DNA of 39,012 nt from JAGVXD01 sp964554415 (lineage in GTDB: Archaea; Nanobdellota; Nanobdellia; Pacearchaeales; GW2011-AR1): the NCBI GenBank assembly GCA_964554415.1, contig CAZKON010000004.1, positions 1-39,012 on the forward strand. The letters run 5' to 3'. Position 1 is the stretch's first letter, and each line of letters starts with the position of its first letter. This document shows positions 32,049 through 38,934 of this stretch, piece after piece. Under the pieces are notes generated by a model. It was not told the origin of the DNA. It saw nothing but the letters and a program-made list of their open reading frames with translations, and made no database searches. Both the position numbers and the translations under genes were made by a program.

Positions 32049-32648
32049 TTACAATGAAATCGTAATCAGTGTTCCTTCAATAACCGCGGCGACAATTAGC
32101 AAAGGTATAACAATCAATACAAAAACAAGCAATGAATTATAAAGATGATATGCCAAAGAAGCAAGCTTCTTTTTCGCAAACACAAACGAGCCTAAACGTA
32201 TTCCAAAACCCAAAGAAATAAAAACAGCAGGCAGCTCAAAAATCCCATGAGGCAGCAATCGCCAAAACTCGCCAATTCCAGAAACGCCCCACGAAAGATG
32301 CAGGACATATCCTAATAGAGTGCCGTTAAGAACCGTTGTGGCTATAGGAAATATCCCTAAAGCAATGCCAAAAAGCATTCCTGACAATGAGCTCTGGAAA
32401 TTATTGGCAAATATATAGGCGATTAAACCATATGCAGACAATCCTTCAGTCTCATCAAGTATTTCACGCAATATCTCATCAAACTGTGTGAAAAGCTCAG
32501 GAAATGCAAATCCTAAAAGAATGCTTAAAATAAACAATGCAACAATTGAGAATATATACACCCTTGTTTCAGCGAGATAATGCCAAGCCTGCCTATAAAG
32601 CGCTAAAATCCTAGTATTTTTCTGACTTTCTTTCCCTTGTCTTCTCAT
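32049..32648 (-). CDS. SpoIIM/DUF95-family membrane protein
   Basis: A 199-residue multi-pass protein. Conserved SpoIIM-type blocks are visible: IFANNFQSSLSGMLFGIALGIFPIATTVLNGTLLGYVL and LLPHGIFELPAVFISLGFGIRLG, with the HGIFELPA signature. Bacterial SpoIIM takes part in engulfment during sporulation, but archaeal homologues have no assigned role and are often near proteases or transporters. The start codon overlaps the rhomboid stop in an ATGA junction, so both are translated together. Confidence 0.85.
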   Translation of the reverse strand: MRRQGKESQKNTRILALYRQAWHYLAETRVYIFSIVALFILSILLGFAFPELFTQFDEILREILDETEGLSAYGLIAYIFANNFQSSLSGMLFGIALGIFPIATTVLNGTLLGYVLHLSWGVSGIGEFWRLLPHGIFELPAVFISLGFGIRLGSFVFAKKKLASLAYHLYNSLLVFVLIVIPLLIVAAVIEGTLITISL

Positions 32649-33343
32649 CGGAAATGACGCTCCAGCAGTTTAACTTTCCGCCGATATTTCAACCGCAAAT
32701 AATATCCATATCCTACTCCCACTGCAAAACCTCCGAAGTGCGCAACATTTCCTATATTCCATCCGGCAAGAACACTGATAATCCATGTAATAACGAGAAC
32801 AGCAGGAACCATGATATATGCTGGCAATGAGAAGAACGGAAGGAATATAATGCTAAAGCGTAATCTTGGCAGCAGCACCATAAGAAGACCTGCTAGTGCA
32901 AAAATCGCGCCAGATGCACCAACCATAAAATCATTAGCTCTACCCACGATAGATTCCACAACGCCGTTTCCGAACATTAAAGCTGCAACAACAGAAAGCG
33001 CGCCCGCAAAAATGCCCGCAACCAGATACACTCCAAAGAAGCGCCTCTTTCCAATAAGCCGCTCGCACAAACCTCCGAGAGAAAAGAGCACAAACATATT
33101 GACAAATAAATGCATAAGATTTGCATGCACAAACATATGAAGAATCAAAGTCCATAAATTCTGCCCGGATGCAATAAAATCTGCTCGCAGGGCAAAATAT
33201 GAAATTGCTCCTGGTTCAAGCGCCCACCAAATCATCGCAATAATTGAGATTAAGACTGTCACAAGCATTATAAGACCAACACCAGAGAGACCTCTAAGCC
33301 ACTGTACAAAAGAACGCCTTCTTGAAAGATTATGATATGCCAT
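32645..33343 (-). CDS. Rhomboid-family intramembrane serine protease
   Basis: A 232-residue, six-plus-TM protease. From the ATG at 33343 the catalytic Ser is in VGASGAIF (S144) and the catalytic His in NVAHFGGFAVG (H202); HANLMHLFVNMFVLFSLGGLCER at about 73-95 is the conserved oxyanion/loop region. It would cleave transmembrane helices of membrane proteins. The frame opens with a GTG at 33364, but the ATG is more likely. It is coupled by ATGA overlap to the SpoIIM-family gene and lies just downstream of TFE. Confidence 0.92.
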   Translation of the reverse strand: MAYHNLSRRRSFVQWLRGLSGVGLIMLVTVLISIIAMIWWALEPGAISYFALRADFIASGQNLWTLILHMFVHANLMHLFVNMFVLFSLGGLCERLIGKRRFFGVYLVAGIFAGALSVVAALMFGNGVVESIVGRANDFMVGASGAIFALAGLLMVLLPRLRFSIIFLPFFSLPAYIMVPAVLVITWIISVLAGWNIGNVAHFGGFAVGVGYGYYLRLKYRRKVKLLERHFR

Positions 33344-33376
33344 AATTAGATAATAAATAAACACTCCTTTAATAAT

Positions 33377-34078
33377 CTATTTCTTGCGCTTCTTTCTTAT
33401 TTGTCGTTTCTTTGGTTTCTTTGCAGATGTCTGTTTCTTAACTAAAGAGGCAGCAGTTTTAGCCCTTGCCTTTTTCTGTGCCGCCCGCTCGGCTTGCTTC
33501 TTTTTGACTTCTGCATGTAATTTCCGTTCGCGCGCCCTTATCTCCTTGCCTGAAATAACCTGTACTTCTTCCTGCACAGTTGCAAGTAAAGACCTCAAGC
33601 GCATAATATCTTTTTCAATCTGAGATATTTCAACGCTTAGATCCTTAACATCCAGCACCTGACCACATTCAGGACAAGTATAATTATTGGTTAAAGCGCT
33701 TTCCTCACTAAACTCAATTTCACAGTTCTTGCAAAAAAAGAATCTGCCTGTGCGTCTCTGTGCTAGCTGCTGTTCAAGAGTTTCAATATTTTTCTTCAGA
33801 TTTTCTCTGAATTTAAGCAGGCTTTTTCCAGAATTAAGAGTCCAGTAGTAAGTATACCATCCTCCTTTCTTCACATCTTTTTTACGTATAAAACTCACAA
33901 GCCCTTCGTCAGCCAGACGATAGAGAATATTACGCGTCTGATTAATTGTAGATTTAAGCTTCTTAGAAATCAGAAATTCATTAATATTTTTCTTATTATA
34001 AAGTAAGTCAACTACCCCCGAAGCATTGCTTCCTGCAATAGATGTCACAATGTTCTTGAGAAGATGTATCTGCATCAT
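33377..34078 (-). CDS. tfe: Transcription factor E alpha subunit
   Basis: TFE aids open-complex formation by RNA polymerase with TBP and TFB. From the ATG at 34078 (233 residues) the N-terminal winged helix shows VVDLLYNKKNINEFLISKKL, NQTRNILYRLADEGLVSFIRKKDVKKGGWYTYYW. A zinc ribbon follows: FFFCKNCEIEFSEESAL and YTCPECGQVL. A coiled region comes next, and then an unusual long Lys/Arg/Ala-rich C-terminal tail (about 55 residues, ending KKRQIRKKRKK) not typical of TFE. A GTG at 34123 would add 15 residues. It is divergent from the gene at 34175 with an AT-rich shared promoter. Confidence 0.9.
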   Translation of the reverse strand: MMQIHLLKNIVTSIAGSNASGVVDLLYNKKNINEFLISKKLKSTINQTRNILYRLADEGLVSFIRKKDVKKGGWYTYYWTLNSGKSLLKFRENLKKNIETLEQQLAQRRTGRFFFCKNCEIEFSEESALTNNYTCPECGQVLDVKDLSVEISQIEKDIMRLRSLLATVQEEVQVISGKEIRARERKLHAEVKKKQAERAAQKKARAKTAASLVKKQTSAKKPKKRQIRKKRKK

Positions 34079-34174
34079 TCTCCCTAATAGCTCCCCGTTA
34101 AAAACTTTTCTAAAATTTGTCACTATTTAATAATTAATATAAATCTATATAAAGCATTTTAGTGAAAAACATAC

Positions 34175-34855
34175 ATGTTCTGGGATAAAAAAGAAAATGC
34201 TAAAGCTCTGCCAGACTTGCCTCCAATGAAATTTATTCCGTCATCGCAAGAAAAAAACATGATTGCAGAACACGAAGATGAGGGTGCTGAAGATAACGAA
34301 GATAACGAAGATAATGAGAAACATGGCCTGCCTTCATTTCCAGACTCCCCAATGCAGCGCGGATTTTCACAAAGCGCGATAAAAGATGCAATAACTCACG
34401 AAAGTACGGAAGATGCTCTTGTCGGACAACCTCTTCCGACAGCAAATAATTCAATAAAAACTGTTGAAGTTGATGAATGGTCTCCACAACAACAGATCCC
34501 ATCTCCCCCAATAATGCGTCACGCGTCAGAAATGCCTCCTCAAATAAAACAAGAATTTTCTCCAGCCACAAATATGCAAACATTCTCAATCCAAAATGAA
34601 TCTCCAGTATCAACACGCACTGCGCGTGCCACTAAGAACTCGGATATATTCGTTAAAATTGATAAGTTTTATTCTGCCAAGAAAGCACTTGAAGCAACAG
34701 CTCACAAACTAGACGAAATTGATGCAGTGCTGCATAAGATTCGTGAGACAAAAATGCGCGAAGAACAGGAACTTGCTGCTTGGGAAAAGGATTTGACAAC
34801 TATAAAAATGCGTATCAAAGAAGTGACTGAGACAATCTTCGAAAAAATAGAATAA
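34175..34855 (+). CDS. Uncharacterised protein with disordered N-terminus and coiled-coil C-terminus
   Basis: A 226-residue protein starting MFWDKKENAKALPDLPPMKF. A long acidic and Pro/Ser-rich, probably disordered region (about residues 25-150, GAEDNEDNEDNEKHG) leads to a C-terminal coiled coil (about 160-226, VKIDKFYSAKKALEATAHKLDEIDAVLHKIRETKMREEQEL). I do not know its role. The next gene starts 1 nt after its stop and is also a coiled-coil protein, so the two may form a complex. It is divergent from tfe and leads into alaS. Confidence 0.65.
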   Translation: MFWDKKENAKALPDLPPMKFIPSSQEKNMIAEHEDEGAEDNEDNEDNEKHGLPSFPDSPMQRGFSQSAIKDAITHESTEDALVGQPLPTANNSIKTVEVDEWSPQQQIPSPPIMRHASEMPPQIKQEFSPATNMQTFSIQNESPVSTRTARATKNSDIFVKIDKFYSAKKALEATAHKLDEIDAVLHKIRETKMREEQELAAWEKDLTTIKMRIKEVTETIFEKIE

Positions 34856-34856
34856 T

Positions 34857-35201
34857 ATGAGACCTGAACATGTGCGAATCGAGCAGGCTGAATGTATTTT
34901 TAGCGAGAAAAATCTTTTGCATGCACAACTTAATGTTATATCTCTAATAAAAAAATATAGCTCATTTAAAGCATCCCGTGCTGAAGAATTACTCTTAAAA
35001 ATAGCATTAAAAAACAAAATAGCTGAAGCAAAGGATTCGCTTGCTTTATTCGAGAAATTACTGCCCAAGCCGGCAATAGTGCCAAAAACAATCAAGCACG
35101 AACTTCACGAGCACAGTCACTATGAAGCAGCCCATAAAAAAAAGCAGGCACTGGAAACAGAAGTCGAGGAAATAAGAAGAAAACTTGCAAGTCTGCAATG
35201 A
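34857..35201 (+). CDS. Uncharacterised coiled-coil protein
   Basis: A 114-residue, mainly helical protein (SLIKKYSSFKASRAEELLLKIALKNKIAEAKDSLALFEKLL, then a polar hinge KTIKHELHEHSHYEAAH and a C-terminal coiled coil KQALETEVEEIRRKLASLQ). No family recognised. It follows the preceding gene by 1 nt and lies 51 nt before alaS, so all three may be cotranscribed. A partnership with the preceding coiled-coil protein is likely. Confidence 0.6.
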   Translation: MRPEHVRIEQAECIFSEKNLLHAQLNVISLIKKYSSFKASRAEELLLKIALKNKIAEAKDSLALFEKLLPKPAIVPKTIKHELHEHSHYEAAHKKKQALETEVEEIRRKLASLQ

Positions 35202-35252
35202 CACTAGTAGGCAAACACTAAATTTTATTAACCTTGTTTTCTCCATCTTTTC

Positions 35253-37043
35253 ATGCAAACTATAAAAACGCGCCAGGACCTCATAAAAATATACATTGAC
35301 TTCTTCAAAAGCAAGGCTCACAAGCATATTCCCCCCGCCTCTTTAATTCCGGAAAACGACCCGACAGTCCTCTTTACAACAGCAGGTATGCACCCTCTTG
35401 TCCTGTTTCTGCTGGGTCAGAAACATCCTCTAGGAAAGCGTCTTGTCAATGTTCAAAAATGCGTCCGCACTGATGACATAGACGAAGTGGGAGACGAGGT
35501 ACATCACACATTCTTTGAAATGTTGGGCAATTGGTCACTTGGAGATTATTTCAAAGAAGATGCAATCAAATATACGTTTGAGTTCCACGCAAAAATTCTC
35601 GGAATTCCCTTAGAGAAATACGCAGTCAGTTGTTTTGCAGGAGACGCTGATGCCCAAAAAGACGAAGAATCTGCAGACGTTTGGTTGTCGTTAGGCATTC
35701 CAAAAGAGCGTATTGCTTTCCTTCCTAAAAAGAACAACTGGTGGGGTCCTGCAGGAGAGACAGGTCCATGTGGTCCGGATACAGAGATGTTTTACTGGAT
35801 TTCAGATAGCTCTGCTCCAAAAAAATTCTATCCTTCTGACGAAAGGTGGGTCGAGATAGGAAATGATGTAATCATGCAATACGATAAAACAAAATCCGGC
35901 TACGTTCCATTGAAGCAAAAAAACATTGACTTCGGCGGTGGAGTAGAAAGAACTCTCGCAGTTCTTAACGCTCTTGAGGATAATTATCTTTCCTCAATCT
36001 TCCAACCAATCATCAAGGAAATAGAGCTTCTTTCAGATAAAAAATATGGAAAAAACAAAGAAGAAACGCGTGCAATGCGCATTGTCGCAGACCATGTTAG
36101 GGCAGCGACATTCATTCTCGGCGACGAAAGAGGAATCAAACCTTCAAATGTCGCTCAGGGCTACGTACTTCGTCGCCTTATCAGACGTGCAATCCGTTAC
36201 ACACGCATCTTGGGTATCTCATCTCCCTGCATTTCAAAAATAGCAAAATCTGTTCTTCCAGTCTATCCTGATTACCATGAACTGCACAGAAACCACCAGT
36301 TTATTATACAACAACTCGATGAAGAAGAATCTCGTTTCAATGCAACACTTGAAAAAGGTCTGAAAAAGTTCGAAGAAATAGCAAAAGACCTTAAGACAAT
36401 AATTCCAGGAAGAGAAGCCTTCCTGCTTTTCCAAAGCTACGGCTTTCCCATTGAGATGACACAGGAGTTAGCAGAAGAAAAAGGGATGAATGTTGATTTA
36501 GACGAATACAACCAAGAGTTCCAAAAACACCAAGATCTCTCAAGAACTGCAAGTGCAGGAATGTTCAAATCAGGTCTTGCAGATAATTCAGATGTAGTAA
36601 AGAAGCTCCATACGGCAACCCATATGCTTAATGAAGCTCTTAGAAAGATTCTTTCTCCAGATATAAAGCAAAAAGGTTCAAACATTACTCCAGAACGTCT
36701 TCGCTTTGATTTCAACTTCTCCAGAAAACTCTCTCCAGAAGAAATAAAGAAAGTAGAGGATGAAGTGAATCGCATTATCTCCCTCTCTCTGCCTGTCACT
36801 CGCTCAGAAATCCCCCTCAAAGACGCTCTTTCTTCAGGCGCACAGTCAGAATTCGGAGCAAAATACCCAGAGTTAGTTTCAGTCTACACCATCGAGGACA
36901 AAAAAGAAAAATCAGGTTTCTTCTCAAAAGAAATTTGCACAGGTCCGCACGTTGAGAACACTTCTGAGTTAGGCAAGTTCAAAATCATCAGGGAAGAATC
37001 AGTCGCAGCGGGAATCAGAAGGATTAAGGGTGTTGTGGAATAA
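35253..37043 (+). CDS. alaS: Alanyl-tRNA synthetase, short form lacking the C-Ala domain
   Basis: Charges tRNA-Ala and clears mischarged species. The catalytic domain starts IDFFKSKAHKHIPPASLIPENDPTVLFTTAGM; HHTFFEMLGNWSLGDYFK is near residues 88-105; and IDFGGGVERTLAVLNAL is near 231. The editing domain has HTATH (H453, H457) and CTGPHVENTSELG (C562, H566). At 596 residues it stops right after the editing site and lacks the C-terminal C-Ala/DHHA1 domain (typically ~870 residues). The N-terminal sequence, including LGKRLVNVQKCVRTDDIDEVGD and the NWSLGDYF block, looks like CPR-bacterial AlaRS. Transfer is inferred. It ends next to the convergent TrmB gene. Confidence 0.92.
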   Translation: MQTIKTRQDLIKIYIDFFKSKAHKHIPPASLIPENDPTVLFTTAGMHPLVLFLLGQKHPLGKRLVNVQKCVRTDDIDEVGDEVHHTFFEMLGNWSLGDYFKEDAIKYTFEFHAKILGIPLEKYAVSCFAGDADAQKDEESADVWLSLGIPKERIAFLPKKNNWWGPAGETGPCGPDTEMFYWISDSSAPKKFYPSDERWVEIGNDVIMQYDKTKSGYVPLKQKNIDFGGGVERTLAVLNALEDNYLSSIFQPIIKEIELLSDKKYGKNKEETRAMRIVADHVRAATFILGDERGIKPSNVAQGYVLRRLIRRAIRYTRILGISSPCISKIAKSVLPVYPDYHELHRNHQFIIQQLDEEESRFNATLEKGLKKFEEIAKDLKTIIPGREAFLLFQSYGFPIEMTQELAEEKGMNVDLDEYNQEFQKHQDLSRTASAGMFKSGLADNSDVVKKLHTATHMLNEALRKILSPDIKQKGSNITPERLRFDFNFSRKLSPEEIKKVEDEVNRIISLSLPVTRSEIPLKDALSSGAQSEFGAKYPELVSVYTIEDKKEKSGFFSKEICTGPHVENTSELGKFKIIREESVAAGIRRIKGVVE

Positions 37044-37757
37044 CTAAGGCAGAGCGTTACTCCACAACAATTGAAAATACTCCTCCTGCGCTTTTCTCAT
37101 TTCTTTACTTTTAACACTAATCGCGTAATAAGGTTGTGTCCAGATAAAGAAAACAGTTGTATCCCCATAAATAAGAGTGGTGACAGAGGAATCTAATGTT
37201 TTACCAATATATCTATATTCTTCATTCTTCAATTTCTGAAAAGTCTCTCCTTTCTGCACAATCGCCTTTCCCCTGCGACGCGACTCATAAAGTCTAAGTA
37301 GAATCTGATTGCTAAAATACCCTAAAACCTCTTCATACTCGCCCTTAATTCCGATGATTTTGTAGTTATTCTTATCCTGAAGAAACCCCTTAATAACTGA
37401 TTTTATCCCTTCTTCCCCATAGAATATCTCACATGAAACCAATTCAGCAGGATTACGAGCAAGACTTTCTAAATAAGACAACTCCGACTCCAAGAAAAAA
37501 TATTTGTCTTTAAAATTGGCAAGTAATTTTCTCGGAGAAAGAGCCCGAAAATGCTTGGATTTATTTTTTATAATGACAGAAACAATACCCTTTGCAATAA
37601 GCCGATCAAGAATATCATAAACTGTTGTCCTGTCAATCTTCAATTTACGAGCAAGCTGAAGAGCGGGCAATTCTTCATCTCTGATTAAAGTGGTATATAT
37701 CTGAGCTTCTCTCTGCTCAAATCCCAATTCCTCTAAAACATCATACACCGATTTCAT
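37044..37757 (-). CDS. TrmB-family transcriptional regulator
   Basis: A 237-residue regulator from the ATG at 37757. The winged helix at about residues 4-70 carries ELGFEQREAQIYTTLI, LARKLKIDRTTVYDILDRLIAKGIVSVI and KSKHFRALSP. A coiled linker (about 75-100) and an effector domain (EIFYGEEGIKSVIKGFL, YKIIGIKGEYEEVLGYFSNQI) follow. This is the same family and layout as the gene at 2331-3074. The TTG two codons upstream is unlikely as start. A TATA-like ATTTAAATAA lies about 25 nt upstream and next to an imperfect palindrome in the divergent promoter. Confidence 0.87.
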   Translation of the reverse strand: MKSVYDVLEELGFEQREAQIYTTLIRDEELPALQLARKLKIDRTTVYDILDRLIAKGIVSVIIKNKSKHFRALSPRKLLANFKDKYFFLESELSYLESLARNPAELVSCEIFYGEEGIKSVIKGFLQDKNNYKIIGIKGEYEEVLGYFSNQILLRLYESRRRGKAIVQKGETFQKLKNEEYRYIGKTLDSSVTTLIYGDTTVFFIWTQPYYAISVKSKEMRKAQEEYFQLLWSNALP

Positions 37758-37786
37758 ACACAATCCATCAAAGCAAGTTATTTAAA

Positions 37787-37808
37787 TGTTGTGGGATTTC
37801 CGCAACAT
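37787..37808. promoter_or_regulatory. Imperfect palindrome in the divergent TrmB promoter
   Basis: TGTTGTGG ... TTCCGCAACA forms an 8-9 bp imperfect inverted repeat (one mismatch) between the TATA-like box of the TrmB gene and that of the divergent gene. Autoregulatory operator is a reasonable guess. Confidence 0.45.
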
Positions 37809-37840
37809 CACCTTAAATGATAAGAATAGTAAGTAAAAAT

Positions 37841-38215
37841 ATGACAGATAATAATTCAGAGAATAAAGAATCTGTTGAAGAAGGACAAAGAATTGAAGAA
37901 AGATACTTGCAAGAAGATAGAGAAAATGCACTTAAAACAACAAGAGATTTGTTTCACTTAATGGAAAAATTAATAGAAGCAAATAATACTGAAGTCATTG
38001 ATCGTTATAGAACACAAGTGGAGGATCATAAAACTCATTGGATAACACAACAATATTATATGGCTCTCGGCAAAGTGGAAGCATACTCTATTATATACAC
38101 AAAGCTTAAGGAAGGTATATTCCAAGATTGCAACCAAGAATTATTTGATAAGTTTCTAAAGGGAGAAAGACATCGTAAAGTAACAATGATAACCTGTTCT
38201 TCAACTAATAAATAA
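37841..38215 (+). CDS. Uncharacterised helical protein
   Basis: A 124-residue product from the ATG at 37841 (MTDNNSENKESVEEG), which lies about 25 nt after a TATA-like CTTAAATG; codons back to 37817 are open but fall inside the promoter. The protein is polar and helical (RENALKTTRDLFHLMEKLIEANN, YMALGKVEAYSIIYTKLKEGIF). It ends with a Cys/Ser/Thr tail (ITCSSTNK). I recognise no family. It is divergent from the TrmB regulator and so may be its target. Confidence 0.55.
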   Translation: MTDNNSENKESVEEGQRIEERYLQEDRENALKTTRDLFHLMEKLIEANNTEVIDRYRTQVEDHKTHWITQQYYMALGKVEAYSIIYTKLKEGIFQDCNQELFDKFLKGERHRKVTMITCSSTNK

Positions 38216-38283
38216 AGCCTATCTTATAAGAAGATATAGAGAGCTTTGAATAACCCTCTAATTTCGATGTCCCTTGAGGGTCG

Positions 38284-38447
38284 TCAAAAACTTCCAGTTT
38301 TTGAGTGCCTCGAGAATCGGAGATTCTCTCAGTGTCAAGAACCACCCACTGAAGTAGGTGGCGTGTCGTGGTTCTTGAGCACGCTCAAGATTTACGTTTG
38401 CTTACTCACGAACTGAAGTAGGAGGATTGCGCAAACGTAAATCTTGA
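38284..38447. repeat. Hairpin-array repeat, locus 5
   Basis: TCAAAAACT (38284-38292)/(38296-38304), CGAGAATC/GATTCTC (38311-38328), TCAAGAACCAC (38335-38345)/(38368-38378) with inner CCACCCACT-ga-AGTAGGTGG, and a 17-bp perfect stem TCAAGATTTACGTTTGC (38385-38401)/(38431-38447). Possible outer arms are GCTTTGAA (38243-38250) and TTCAAAGC (38451-38458). The IS110 remnant starts at its right end. The 38216-38452 stretch has no gene. Confidence 0.85.
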
Positions 38448-38452
38448 CGTTT

Positions 38453-38593
38453 CAAAGCGGTTCGATAGAGGAGTTTTACAAAAAGCTTGCAAAGAAAAAA
38501 GGCAAACAGAAAGCAATTTGTGCAACTGCGCATAAACTTTGCAGGATTGTCTACGCAATGCTCCGCAAGAAGAAAGAATTCATGGTCCTATGA
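38453..38593 (+). pseudogene. IS110/IS1111-family transposase, C-terminal remnant
   Basis: The open frame from 38453 to the TGA at 38591-38593 encodes GSIEEFYKKLAKKKGKQK followed by AICATAHKLCRIVYAMLRKKKEF, the typical C-terminal end of IS110-family (transposase_20 part) recombinases: FYxxLxxKGKxxKxAxxAxxxKLxRxxYAMLK. The N-terminal DEDD catalytic domain is missing, and a stop codon (38438-38440) and the hairpin array lie upstream. It is therefore a 3' fragment, either truncated by rearrangement or left where the hairpin element joined. The codon frame is otherwise intact, suggesting recent loss. Confidence 0.8.
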
Positions 38594-38745
38594 TACGGAT
38601 GAAAGGGTGACCCCGTAAATCCTCTGGTCTTTGAGACCGAGATAGAGATTTGGGCACCCTCTCAAAAATAAAAACAGTACCACGACTTGTCATAGTGCGG
38701 CTTTTGACCGCGAATAGGAGACTGTCGTATGTGTTTTTACGTTGT
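38594..38745 (+). ncRNA. Candidate bridge RNA/seekRNA region downstream of the IS110 remnant
   Basis: Two consecutive stem-loops, each with an internal loop. The first pairs AGGGTG (38604-38609)/CACCCT (38655-38660), AAATC/GATTT (38617-38621/38647-38651) and GGTCT/AGACC (38626-38630/38634-38638). The second pairs ACGAC (38682-38686)/GTCGT (38724-38728) and GCGG/CCGC (38697-38700/38708-38711), leaving internal loops of 10 and 12 nt. IS1111-group elements carry their guide RNA downstream of the transposase, and such RNAs have target- and donor-binding internal loops. The assignment is by analogy; no promoter is proven. Confidence 0.4.
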
Positions 38746-38790
38746 CGAAAGGATTAAATACCAGATAAACTTTACGGTTTAAGAATTCTC

Positions 38791-38934
38791 ATAGGAGGAC
38801 TTTAGGGGTTTGTCAAGAACTTCGAGAATATGCTTATTCTCGACAGTGCTCAAGAATTGGCAAATTCTTGACATCTGCTGATTCTTGAGCGCATCCAAGA
38901 ACCAGAGGTTCTTGGTGTTTCAAAGTCCTCTATA
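38791..38934. repeat. Hairpin-array repeat, locus 6 (partner of 17511-17706)
   Basis: Arms ATAGGAGGACTTT (38791-38803)/AAAGTCCTCTAT (38922-38933) pair with a single bulged G. Inside are TCAAGAA/TTCTTGA (38813-38819/38882-38888) around TCGAGAATA/TATTCTCGA (38822-38843) and TCAAGAATT/AATTCTTGA (38850-38871), then CCAAGAACC/GGTTCTTGG (38895-38915). Compared with 17511-17706, an A-T pair in the arms is replaced by G-C. The rest of 38746-39012 has no gene. Confidence 0.9.

Noticed and set aside
38216..38452. A full IS110 transposase gene
   Set aside because: An in-frame stop at 38438-38440 and hairpin repeat sequence precede the C-terminal part; the N-terminal catalytic domain is absent from the window.
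38594..38745. tRNA gene
   Set aside because: Stem-loops do not form a cloverleaf, and no TTCRA or CCA-end pattern is visible.
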